This document shows, piece after piece, positions 54,823-62,434 of a DNA stretch of 64,000 bases. The DNA comes from JAVSMW01 sp032027005 (GTDB lineage: Bacteria; Bacillota; Thermincolia; Thermincolales; UBA2595): the NCBI GenBank assembly GCA_032027005.1, contig JAVSMW010000013.1:1-64000 (forward strand), given 5' to 3'. Each line of letters starts with the position of its first letter. The first letter of the stretch is position 1. The notes below the pieces were generated by a model, which ran no database searches, had not been told where the DNA came from, and saw only the letters and a list, made by a program, of their open reading frames with translations. The position numbers and the translations under genes are program-made.

Positions 54823-55416
54823 TTAAAGCTGCCCCTTGGTTGACATGATTCCCTCGATCCGGGGATCAACAGCTACAGCGTCTTTAATAGCCCGTCCTAA
54901 TCCTTTGAAAATAGCTTCAATAATGTGGTGTGTATTTTTCCCCTGGAGAAGGCGGACATGCAAAGTCATATTGGCGTGATTGGCCAAAGCCCGGAGAAAT
55001 TCCTCCACCAGCTCGGTGTCGAAGTTCCCCACCTTGGGAGCGGGCATAACCGCATCAAAGGACAAAAAGGCCCTGCCGCTGATATCTACTACCACCATGG
55101 CCAGTGCTTCATCCATGGGAAGGAATGAAGTCCCGTACCTGGTTATGCCCGCCTTATCGCCAAGGGCCTGATTTATGGCTTGCCCCAGACAGATACCGAT
55201 ATCCTCCACAGTATGGTGATCATCAATATCCGTGTCTCCCTGAGCCGTAATTTCAAGATTAAACATCCCGTGCTTAGTCCATAAAGTCAGCATGTGGTCC
55301 AAAAAAGGCACCCCGGTATTAAGAGCAGAGCTGCCATTCCCATCTAAGGTGAGATTTATCTTGATATCAGTTTCAGTAGTAGTTCGCGATACTATGCTTG
55401 TTCTGGCCTTCGACAT
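54823..55416 (-). CDS. hisB: Imidazoleglycerol-phosphate dehydratase
   Basis: ATG at 55416 follows GGAGTGGTTGGG; 197 residues (a further in-frame ATG is three codons upstream). The duplicated metal motifs are FLDHMLTLWTKHG, DIDDHHTVEDIG, and HANMTLHVRLLQGKNTHHI. It makes imidazole acetol phosphate. The monofunctional form here is the typical Gram-positive one. Confidence 0.96.
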   Translation of the reverse strand: MSKARTSIVSRTTTETDIKINLTLDGNGSSALNTGVPFLDHMLTLWTKHGMFNLEITAQGDTDIDDHHTVEDIGICLGQAINQALGDKAGITRYGTSFLPMDEALAMVVVDISGRAFLSFDAVMPAPKVGNFDTELVEEFLRALANHANMTLHVRLLQGKNTHHIIEAIFKGLGRAIKDAVAVDPRIEGIMSTKGQL

Positions 55417-55438
55417 CCCAACCACTCCATTTCATTAA

Positions 55439-56503
55439 TTAAACCAATTTTTCGTTCAATTTCGCCAAAAACAAGTCATTTTCCTGCTTTGTTCCCACTG
55501 ATACACGCAGGCAGCTTGCCAAGCCATGTGTACTGCCAAGCCCTTTACGGATCAGGATGCCGTCCTCCACCAATCGCCGGTGCACTTCATCCGGTGAAAC
55601 CGGGACACTGAACAGGATAAAATTCGCCTGGGAAGGATATACCTTAACTCCGGGCATGGCCTGTAATCCCTGGACCAATCTTTCCCGTTCTGCGGAAATT
55701 TCAGCAATCTGTTCCCGAAAAATCTGCCAGTTATCTATAACCGCACAGGCTGCCTTTTGGGAAACCGTGTTCACATTATAGGGCTGTCGAGCCTTAGACA
55801 GTTCTGACGTGACCTCACGGTCAGCCACCAGATAACCTACCCGCAGCCCAGCCAGGCCAATCTTGGAAAAAGTCCGCAGGATGATAAGATTGGGGTATTC
55901 CCTGAGCAGGGGCAGGCTGGTTTCGCCTCCGAAATCTATGTAGGCCTCATCAACAACCAACAGTGATTTGACCTCTTGCACTAATTTCCTGATTTGGTGG
56001 ATAGGTACGCAATTACCTGTAGGATTATTAGGAGTAGCAATAAAAGTCACCCTGGTATCAGGATGCTGCATCTGGGCAAGCATTTCATCTGTGACCAGAC
56101 CGAATTTTTCATCCCGGGGAACTTCTACGGGTATTGTACCTGTTATTTCCCCATGAATCCGGTACATGGAAAAAGTAGGAGCAGGGATTACCATACGCCT
56201 GCCGGGTCCGCCAAAGGTCTGCAAAATCAGCTGGATAAGTTCGTCTGAACCGTTGCCCAGGACTATATTTTCCGGGGATTGCCCGGTAAATGCTGAAATT
56301 TTGGCCTTTAACTCCATACCCAGAGGGTCGGGATATCTAATAAAATCCTCGCCGCTAATCCCTGCAAAAATGCTATTAATTACCTCCTGAGGGAACAAAT
56401 GCGGGTTTTCGTTGGCATCCATTCTAATTACATTTTTAAAAAGGTGGGGTTCGTATGGCACCAGATTTTTGATATCGTCCCTGACTAAATCATGTATTCG
56501 CAT
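55439..56503 (-). CDS. hisC: Histidinol-phosphate aminotransferase
   Basis: 354 residues, PLP-dependent fold type I. RMDANENPHLFPQEVI, IATPNNPTGNCVP and VDEAYIDFGG are seen, and the PLP lysine is in RTFSKIGLAGLRVGYL. It starts 12 bases after hisD. Its role is transamination of imidazole acetol phosphate. Confidence 0.96.
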   Translation of the reverse strand: MRIHDLVRDDIKNLVPYEPHLFKNVIRMDANENPHLFPQEVINSIFAGISGEDFIRYPDPLGMELKAKISAFTGQSPENIVLGNGSDELIQLILQTFGGPGRRMVIPAPTFSMYRIHGEITGTIPVEVPRDEKFGLVTDEMLAQMQHPDTRVTFIATPNNPTGNCVPIHQIRKLVQEVKSLLVVDEAYIDFGGETSLPLLREYPNLIILRTFSKIGLAGLRVGYLVADREVTSELSKARQPYNVNTVSQKAACAVIDNWQIFREQIAEISAERERLVQGLQAMPGVKVYPSQANFILFSVPVSPDEVHRRLVEDGILIRKGLGSTHGLASCLRVSVGTKQENDLFLAKLNEKLV

Positions 56504-56515
56504 TTTTCACCCTCC

Positions 56516-57796
56516 CTATTTAAGCCTTACCCGCACGGCATTGGCATGAGCATCCAAGCCCTCGGTTTCAGCCAGTTTAATAATATAATTGCCCTGCTCG
56601 GCGAGCCTGGCGGGGGAATAAGCAATCAGACCGGATTTTTTCATAAAGGTGTCTACATTTAAAGGGGAATAAAACCTTGCTGTGCCCCCTGTCGGCAGGA
56701 CATGGTTAGGTCCGGCCAGATAGTCTCCGACAGGTTCCGGAGTAAAATGCCCCATGAAAATTGAACCGGCATTTTTTATTTTCCCCAATATTTCAAAAGG
56801 TGCCTCCACAGCTAGTTCCAAATGTTCCGGAGCATAACTGTTGGCCAGCTCGATGGCTTCATTCAAATCCCGGGTGACAATGATAGCACTGTAATCTCTT
56901 AAGGAAGCAGACATGATTTCTTTTCTAGAGAGATACCCCACCTGCCGGGAAATTTCAGCTTGTACTGCCCGGGCCAGTTTCTCCGAAGGAGTTAACAAAA
57001 TGGCCGATGCCAGGACATCATGTTCGGCCTGAGATAACAGGTCAGCGGCCACATAGACCGGATTGGCCCGGTCATCAGCAATCACCAGAATTTCGCTGGG
57101 ACCGGCCAGCATGTCTATATTGACCATTCCATAAACCATTTTTTTAGCTAGGGTAACATAAATATTGCCCGGTCCGGTGATCAGGTCCACCCGTTTTATG
57201 GTTTCAGTCCCATAGGCTAGTCCGGCCACAGCCTGGGCTCCTCCAAGTTTGTAAATTTCGGTCACTCCGGCTTCCGCCGCAGCCACCAGGGTCGAAGCCT
57301 GCAGACTACCATCGGCATGAGGCGGAGCAACCATCACGATTTCCCGGACTCCCGCCACCTGAGCAGGCACGGCATTCATCAGGACTGAGGAAGGATAGTT
57401 GGCTGTGCCTCCCGGGACATAAATCCCGACCCGCTCCAGGGGCCTTACAAGCTGACCCAGAATGGTACCGTCGGGGCTCGTATCTATCCAGGAATTACGC
57501 AGTTGTTTGCTGTGAAAACTCCTGATATTATCTCTGGCAACCCGGATGGCCCTGACAAAATCCTCGTCAACTTCCCGGTAAGCAGCTTTAATCTCCTCCT
57601 CCGAAACCCGTAAAGTCTCAGCTGTCAGCCCGGCCTTGTCAAACCTGGCCGTGTACTCTATCAAAGCAGCATCTCCGCGGTCCCGGACATTTTGCAGGAT
57701 CTCCCTGACCCGCTCTTCATACACTGCAATATCTGCGTATTCTTTTTTAATGATTTTTTCAACAGCCTCATCCCCGGACTTCAACAGCCTGATCAT
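56516..57796 (-). CDS. hisD: Histidinol dehydrogenase
   Basis: 426 residues; it oxidises histidinol to histidine with NAD in two steps. Blocks seen are VPGGTANYPSSVLMNAVPAQ, EIYKLGGAQAVAGLAYGT, GPGNIYVTLAKK, DMLAGPSEILVIADD, SQAEHDVLASAILL and the final SYAPEHLELAVE. Zinc ligands lie in these blocks. The start overlaps the hisG stop by 4 bases. Confidence 0.97.
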   Translation of the reverse strand: MIRLLKSGDEAVEKIIKKEYADIAVYEERVREILQNVRDRGDAALIEYTARFDKAGLTAETLRVSEEEIKAAYREVDEDFVRAIRVARDNIRSFHSKQLRNSWIDTSPDGTILGQLVRPLERVGIYVPGGTANYPSSVLMNAVPAQVAGVREIVMVAPPHADGSLQASTLVAAAEAGVTEIYKLGGAQAVAGLAYGTETIKRVDLITGPGNIYVTLAKKMVYGMVNIDMLAGPSEILVIADDRANPVYVAADLLSQAEHDVLASAILLTPSEKLARAVQAEISRQVGYLSRKEIMSASLRDYSAIIVTRDLNEAIELANSYAPEHLELAVEAPFEILGKIKNAGSIFMGHFTPEPVGDYLAGPNHVLPTGGTARFYSPLNVDTFMKKSGLIAYSPARLAEQGNYIIKLAETEGLDAHANAVRVRLK

Positions 57797-58452
57797 TCTT
57801 CCACACCCCCATTGTCCATAATCTCCTTAATCTTTTGCAATACCGGATTTATCCGTTCGCTCAGCATCCGGTGACTAACCCTGTTGGCTATCAGCCTGGT
57901 CGTGGAATTAAAGATCTGGGCAACTTCCACCAGTTTATTTTCCTTTAAGGTTCGGCCTGATGAGACAATATCCACAATCAAATCAGACAATCCCACCAGA
58001 CAGGCCAGTTCCACATTGCCGTGGAGCTTTATTATCTCCATCTGCTTTCCTTTACTTAAGAAGAACTGTTCTGCCACCCTCGGAAACTTAGTGGCTACCC
58101 GGGCGTGGTTAATCTGCTCCCAGTCCTTCTCTTTGGCAGCTGCTTCCGGCATGGCCACTACAAATCTGCAGTAACCATATTTTAAGTCCATCAGTTCAAA
58201 GACATCTTTTTTCTGCTCAACAATAGTGTCTTTCCCGACAAAACCAAGATCAGCCGCTCCATATTCCACAAAAGTCGGGATGTCGGTAGGTCGGCATATT
58301 ATGTACTGAACTTTGGCCTCGGTGTCGGTAAATAAAAGTTTTCGGGTATCCCTCTCCATTTCTTCACAGTTAAAACCGGCCTTTTTCAATAAGTCAAGGG
58401 TCGGTTTATATAGTGTCCCTTTAGGGATTGCAAAAATCAGGTTTTCTCTCAT
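57793..58452 (-). CDS. hisG: ATP phosphoribosyltransferase, short form HisG(S)
   Basis: The first committed enzyme, 219 residues. ATG at 58452 (MRENLIFAIPKGTLYKPTLD) is preferred; an upstream ATG sits directly on AAAGGA. LLFTDTEAKVQYIICRPTDI and VDIVSSGRTLKENKLVE are the PRPP-binding parts. It lacks the regulatory C-terminal ACT-like domain of long HisG, so it needs HisZ, which is encoded upstream. A 200-base spacer with a long hairpin separates it from hisZ. Confidence 0.95.
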   Translation of the reverse strand: MRENLIFAIPKGTLYKPTLDLLKKAGFNCEEMERDTRKLLFTDTEAKVQYIICRPTDIPTFVEYGAADLGFVGKDTIVEQKKDVFELMDLKYGYCRFVVAMPEAAAKEKDWEQINHARVATKFPRVAEQFFLSKGKQMEIIKLHGNVELACLVGLSDLIVDIVSSGRTLKENKLVEVAQIFNSTTRLIANRVSHRMLSERINPVLQKIKEIMDNGGVEE

Positions 58453-58473
58453 AATTATAGTCATTCCTTTCGC

Positions 58474-58520
58474 TTCGCTCAAGGCACAAAACGTAATGAA
58501 ATACGTTGGCATTGAGCGAA
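58474..58520. repeat. Long imperfect hairpin in the hisZ-hisG spacer
   Basis: TTCGCTCAAGGCAC and GTGGC-type arms with inner CGTAATGAAATACG end in TTGAGCGAA. It folds about 47 bases and is followed on the plus strand by TTTTTT. It lies just upstream of the hisG ribosome site, so it could attenuate, protect or process the mRNA. It may alternatively be a small repeat insertion. Confidence 0.5.
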
Positions 58521-58655
58521 TTTTTTATTATTCTAAACTCCTAGGGANGTTCTTGTAAATCCATATTTTTTTGGTCATCAACCGATGGCTTGCTTTGCTC
58601 TGCCACTTTACTTTGCTGGTACCTCTAACTCATTATTTCAGACTTTACACCTCTT

Positions 58656-59828
58656 CTATATTACTACAACAGTCTTGCCACGATTGGTTTCTACATCTTT
58701 TTCATTTCCTGTGGCCTGTTGGGTAACAACTACATAACCTTCCGCCCTCAGCTCGCGGGCCTTTTTGAAGGCTGCGGCGGCTTGGTCCTCCCGGTATAGA
58801 ACCACATAATCGGGTTCTGCTGCCACCTCCGGGGTGCTGCCTTCCCTTTCCAGGGACAGCAGAAGCCTTTCCATGCCCAGGGCGAAACCCGTGGCCGGAC
58901 ATGTGCCGCCGAATTGCCCCATTAAATTATCATACCTGCCGCCGCCTAAAATAGGGAATCCGATATATGATGAAAACCCTTCAAAAACTATACCCGTGTA
59001 ATAGTCCAAACCGCGCAGGATACTAAAATTAAGCTCCACATTGGCAGTAATTTCATAAGCCTCCAGGGCTTCATATACTTTATCCAGGATATCTAAGGCT
59101 CTAAGAGTTTTCTCATTACGGGCCAGCTTCCGGGCCTCCTGAATAATGTCTTTTTCTCCGTGGGTTGTAATAATGCGCATAAAACGTTCCTTGTCACTCT
59201 CCGGAACATTGAATTCATCCAGGAGTTCCTGCAGGCCCACATAATTTCTGTTACTGATGGCAGCTTTAACCCGTCCTACCTGATCTTCAGGTAGTCCCAG
59301 TTCCTCCATCATACCATAGAGGATATCAACGTGCCCAATGCTTAACTGAAAGTTCCGCAAACCCGATTGCTTTAAAAGCTCCACGGCAATGGCAATTACC
59401 TCGGCATCGGCGTAAGGGCTGCCCTCACCAATAAGTTCTATTCCTGATTGGTAAAACTCCCGCTGCCTGCCGGCCTGGGGGTCTTCATAGCTAAACACAT
59501 TGGCCATATAAAAAAATCTCATGGGCCGCGCCCAGTCCCGCATTTTCGAGGATGCCAGCCGGGCAATGGGAGTGGTCATATCAGGCCTTAATGTCAGGAT
59601 ATGGCCCTGCCTGTCGATAAACTTATAAAGCTGGGCATCTTCTTCGGCCCCCCGTCCGATGGAAAGGGCGTCATAAAATTCAAAGGTTGGGGTTATGACT
59701 TCATTATAACCCCAGGTCCTAAAGATTTTCTCAAAGCTATTCTCCAGGCTTCTTTTGCGAAGCGCCTCACTTGGCAATAAATCGCGTACACCGACAGGAA
59801 TCTGCAGTTTCAACTGATCCTTCGTCAT
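58656..59828 (-). CDS. hisZ: ATP phosphoribosyltransferase regulatory subunit
   Basis: ATG at 59828 follows AAAGGATGTATATT; 390 residues. It is a class II tRNA-synthetase-like paralogue of HisRS: IPVGVRDLLPSEALRKRSLE, LRPDMTTPIARLASSKM, EFYQSGIELIGEGSPYADAE and LGGGRYDNLMGQFGG. It lacks the HisRS anticodon-binding C-terminal domain of normal length. It forms the octamer with the short HisG and gives feedback control by histidine. It is the first gene of the operon. Confidence 0.93.
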   Translation of the reverse strand: MTKDQLKLQIPVGVRDLLPSEALRKRSLENSFEKIFRTWGYNEVITPTFEFYDALSIGRGAEEDAQLYKFIDRQGHILTLRPDMTTPIARLASSKMRDWARPMRFFYMANVFSYEDPQAGRQREFYQSGIELIGEGSPYADAEVIAIAVELLKQSGLRNFQLSIGHVDILYGMMEELGLPEDQVGRVKAAISNRNYVGLQELLDEFNVPESDKERFMRIITTHGEKDIIQEARKLARNEKTLRALDILDKVYEALEAYEITANVELNFSILRGLDYYTGIVFEGFSSYIGFPILGGGRYDNLMGQFGGTCPATGFALGMERLLLSLEREGSTPEVAAEPDYVVLYREDQAAAAFKKARELRAEGYVVVTQQATGNEKDVETNRGKTVVVI

Positions 59829-59843
59829 AATATACATCCTTTC

Positions 59844-59865
59844 GTGCTTTAACTAATTAAAGTAC
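59844..59865 (-). promoter_or_regulatory. TrpR-type palindrome at the his operon start site
   Basis: A 22-bp near-perfect palindrome with arms CTTTAA / TTAAAG and outer GT..AC sits between the -10 box and the hisZ ribosome site, over the predicted transcription start. Its layout resembles operators of TrpR-like repressors. The TrpR-like gene yerC at 60778 is a candidate binder (inference). Confidence 0.6.
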
Positions 59866-59873
59866 CAAAGAAT

Positions 59874-59902
59874 ATGTTAGCATAGGTTAGTGTTATTGTC
59901 AA
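59874..59902 (-). promoter_or_regulatory. SigA promoter of the his operon
   Basis: On the minus strand TTGACA (59897-59902) and TAACAT (59874-59879) are separated by 17 bases. It lies 46 bases before the hisZ start. Confidence 0.82.
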
Positions 59903-59970
59903 GAAAAGGTGACTGATAATATGGTTACTGATAATATCCATGCCATGATGATTCAATAATATTTCTAATC

Positions 59971-59991
59971 TGCAACTAAAACATAGTTGCA
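59971..59991 (+). promoter_or_regulatory. Putative HicB operator
   Basis: Perfect 8-bp inverted arms, TGCAACTA-AAACA-TAGTTGCA. It overlaps the -35 box of the hicA promoter, where the ribbon-helix-helix domain of HicB would be expected to repress. Confidence 0.7.
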
Positions 59992-60014
59992 ATATGCGCT
60001 TTACTGGATATAAT
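59987..60014 (+). promoter_or_regulatory. Promoter of hicAB
   Basis: TTGCAA (59987-59992) and TATAAT (60009-60014) with a 16-base spacer, 37 bases before hicA. Confidence 0.72.
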
Positions 60015-60050
60015 AATACTAGAGGTATAAAAAGAAAAGAGCGATAAGAA

Positions 60051-60308
60051 ATGAGTAAAAGGGAAAAGTTGAGAAAAAGACTATTAGAAAAACCGCGTGA
60101 TTTTACTTATGATGAAGCTAAATCATTTCTAAGTCAGCTTGGCTACAAGGAAGATAACCGTGGTCGTGCATCTGGTTCTAGAGTAGCTTTTGTTCATACT
60201 CAGACAAAACATATAATCAGATTGCATAAGCCACACCCAGGGAATATCCTGAAATCGTACCAAATTGATGAGTTAATTGAAGCGTTGAGAAATCAAGGAG
60301 TGATTTAA
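60051..60308 (+). CDS. hicA: HicA-family mRNA interferase toxin
   Basis: 85 residues. It has the double-stranded RNA-binding-like fold of HicA: FTYDEAKSFLSQLGYKEDN, then GSRVAFVHTQTKHIIRLHKPHPG with the conserved histidines and NILKSYQIDELIEAL. It cuts mRNA when not bound by HicB. It starts with ATG and a weak ribosome site. The order toxin then antitoxin is normal for this system. It lies just beyond the his promoter and may mark an accessory insertion. Confidence 0.9.
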   Translation: MSKREKLRKRLLEKPRDFTYDEAKSFLSQLGYKEDNRGRASGSRVAFVHTQTKHIIRLHKPHPGNILKSYQIDELIEALRNQGVI

Positions 60309-60311
60309 TTT

Positions 60312-60653
60312 ATGAAGGATGTCTTACTATATAAGAATTTCATAGGCTCGGTACACTTCAGCACTGATGATGAAATATTTTATGGAAAAATTGAGGGAAT
60401 TAATGATTCTATTGGTTTTGAGGGTAGTAGCGTTGAGGAATTGAAGCATGCATTCCATGAAGCAGTTGAAGATTATCTTGAACTATGCGAAATAAATGGT
60501 AAACAACCTCAGAAGGCATATAAAGGCAGCTTTAATATTAGGATTCCCCCAGATTTGCATTTCAAAGCTGCTCGGGAAGCAATAATTAAAGGGGTTTCCT
60601 TAAATCAGTTTATTGAAAATGCTATTAAGGAAAAAGTATCGCCTTCAAAATAA
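60312..60653 (+). CDS. hicB: HicB-family antitoxin with RHH domain
   Basis: 113 residues starting 3 bases after hicA, with AAGGAGTGATTTAATTT before ATG. The N-terminal HicB fold (YKNFIGSVHFSTDDEIFYGK, then FEGSSVEELKHAFHEAVEDY) neutralises the toxin. The C-terminal ribbon-helix-helix (FNIRIPPDLHFKAAREAI, SLNQFIENAIKE) binds DNA, which fits the palindrome in front of hicA. Confidence 0.9.
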   Translation: MKDVLLYKNFIGSVHFSTDDEIFYGKIEGINDSIGFEGSSVEELKHAFHEAVEDYLELCEINGKQPQKAYKGSFNIRIPPDLHFKAAREAIIKGVSLNQFIENAIKEKVSPSK

Positions 60654-60718
60654 AATTATCTCTGGAAATTTAAGCAAAATAAAATCACATTGATTAGAAC
60701 AAGGTTGGGCATGTTAAA

Positions 60719-60748
60719 GCCACGATACCATGATTGGTACTCGTGGCC
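60719..60748. terminator. Bidirectional terminator between hicB and yerC
   Basis: GCCACGATACCA-TGAT-TGGTACTCGTGGC with TTATGTTTTC after it on the plus strand. It separates the convergent genes. Confidence 0.75.
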
Positions 60749-60777
60749 TTATGTTTTCTAACTGTTTTTAAACTCCC

Positions 60778-61086
60778 CTATTTCTTCCTGGAATTTGCCT
60801 TGATCATTAGTCTCTCAAACACCAGTTTATACCCATCAGCACCGTAATTCAGGGCCCTTTTGACCCGGCTGATGGTGGCTGTGCTAGCCCCCGTTTTTTC
60901 CGCAATTTCACCATAGGTTCGGTTCTCTTCCAGCATTTTGGCCACTTCCAGCCGCTGAGCCATTGACTTTAACTCTGCCACGGTGCATATATCCTCAAAA
61001 AAACGGTAACACTCTTCATCATTTTGCAGCAAAAGAACAGCTTCAAAAAGTTTGTCCACCAAAGGCTCCTTCAGTTTGCTGGTCAC
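60778..61086 (-). CDS. yerC: TrpR-like repressor YerC/YecD
   Basis: 102 residues. The helix-turn-helix is clear: AQRLEVAKMLEENRTYGEIA, then EKTGASTATISRVKRALNYG, as in E. coli TrpR. It is a known single-domain Firmicute family, and some members have been proposed as histidine regulators. Its nearness to the his operon and the matching palindrome at 59844-59865 support that here. The ligand pocket residues were not examined. Confidence 0.85.
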   Translation of the reverse strand: MTSKLKEPLVDKLFEAVLLLQNDEECYRFFEDICTVAELKSMAQRLEVAKMLEENRTYGEIAEKTGASTATISRVKRALNYGADGYKLVFERLMIKANSRKK

Positions 61087-61688
61087 ACTTATCCCTCATT
61101 CCCTTAAAACTGCGGTATATATTCTATGTCAGGCTGATGATTTCCTTCTTTAATTTTGCCACATGTTGAGTTTGTTAAACAACAGGCTTTTTAAAATTTT
61201 TCTTGATTCATGAATAATCATGCCATCATTAAATAAAAATAGAATCAGGTAGTCGGCTTTAGCGCCGTCTCCTAACTCCTTAGCTTTTGGATACGAGGGA
61301 AGCCCCATAAGGGGGGCTTTCTTCGTTTTTATGAGAGAAACCTGATTTTCTTTTTTACCAGCTCACAAGTACTACTGATTTTAGGGGTATCCAATGCCGT
61401 AATCCTACTACAAAAAGAATGACTTTTTTCTCGCCTCTCTTTCGTTCTTCTGCTTATCAATCTTTCAATCTAATGAATCAAATGTGCTTGAAATATTAGA
61501 CGCATTATGATTTTCACTTCCTGCCAGAGCCGCAAAGTTAGCTTTGTTAATTTCTTACAGCAGTTCATGCTTTAAACCAAAAGGCCATGATGTGCTCAGC
61601 AGCCATCGCCGATTTTAAAGCAACCCGGAAAGCAAAGCACTATCTCAGGATGCTGCGGAAGTTTCAGGCAGCTCAGTAAAATTTCGTC
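61087..61688. other. Intergenic region with an unassigned structured leader
   Basis: About 600 bases. From 61243 to 61330 the plus strand holds CGGCTTTAGCGCCG, then CTCCTAACTCCTTAGC and a clear terminator (AAGCCCC-ATAA-GGGGGGCTTT, then CTTCGTTTTT, 61300-61330), but no gene follows, so it may be a small RNA. A short ORF-like text ending HYLRMLRKFQAAQ near 61680 (plus) has no recognised family. Nothing else is assigned. Confidence 0.4.
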
Positions 61689-62279
61689 TCATCCTCGCTT
61701 TCTGGTCGGCACAGGAACAATATGTCTCCGGACTCTTTTCTTCTGGTGCACTTCCCCCGTATGCTGAGAATTATTAGTATCCGGCGAAGGTTCACTCAAC
61801 AGGCTGCTATTGGCCTTTTTAGGCTGAAACAACACCTCATCTCCCAGTTTTACTGCAATTACAGATGCTAACAAACCCCAAACTGCACTGGTTATCGAAA
61901 ATGTGATATTAGTCTTAGGGTCTCGGGGATAAGTCTTGCCAGGGCCGACATTGGCAATTAATCCCCGAAACCCGCCCAAACCTAAAACTCCAATCAGAAA
62001 GCCTTTTAATAAACTGCTGTCCCTGCCTGTTAACGATATCAGATAAACCAGAGGAACACCCAAAACAGCGGAGATAATAAAATCTCCACCGGTACCGAAA
62101 AACTCGCCTTGCTCACTGAGTGCTTGTCTTTTAGGCATGAATATCCCACTTATAACCTCTCCATATCTCTTAGATTCTACTTTTTTGCGAAAAAGTGCTT
62201 CATTGATAATTGCTTTAGGTATGTTGGCCAGTATTCCTGCAACAAAACCAAGCGTAATGCGGTCTTTAAGCTTAAGCAT
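61689..62279 (-). CDS. Integral membrane protein, paralogue of 19785-20358
   Basis: ATG at 62279 follows AAGGGGATTGAAGACAT; 196 residues. The start LKLKDRITLGFVAGILANIP matches the paralogue. Membrane segments include GGDFIISAVLGVPLVYLISL, GFLIGVLGLGGFRGLIA and ITSAVWGLLASVIAVKLGD. The tail is rich in Lys/Arg (HQKKRVRRHIVPVPTRKRG). The function is unknown, although the same fold appears twice in the window in different neighbourhoods. Confidence 0.7.
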   Translation of the reverse strand: MLKLKDRITLGFVAGILANIPKAIINEALFRKKVESKRYGEVISGIFMPKRQALSEQGEFFGTGGDFIISAVLGVPLVYLISLTGRDSSLLKGFLIGVLGLGGFRGLIANVGPGKTYPRDPKTNITFSITSAVWGLLASVIAVKLGDEVLFQPKKANSSLLSEPSPDTNNSQHTGEVHQKKRVRRHIVPVPTRKRG

Positions 62280-62399
62280 ATGTCTTCAATCCCCTTAAAG
62301 TTTAATTGGACGATAATCTATTTGTTTCCCTTTTAAGATGGATGCATTATTATAATACCCCTGAAGGTTTTAAAACATTACGGAAGATTGCAAAAAGTA

Positions 62400-62424
62400 A
62401 AAAGGTGGCACAAATATGCCACCA
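62400..62424 (-). terminator. Terminator after purD
   Basis: On the minus strand GGTGGCA-TATTTG-TGCCACC is followed by TTTTTACTTTTT, about 10 bases after the purD stop. It closes the purine operon transcript. Confidence 0.9.
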
Positions 62425-62434
62425 TAAGATGTTT

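Noticed and set aside
59829..60050. T-box or histidine leader-peptide attenuator upstream of hisZ
   Set aside because: No T-box motif or run of His codons is seen; a promoter with palindrome explains the region.
61087..61688. Protein-coding readings in this region (for example minus-strand ADYLILFLFNDG and plus-strand HYLRMLRKFQ)
   Set aside because: Short, with no clear start or ribosome site and no recognised family; structured RNA or non-coding is at least as likely.
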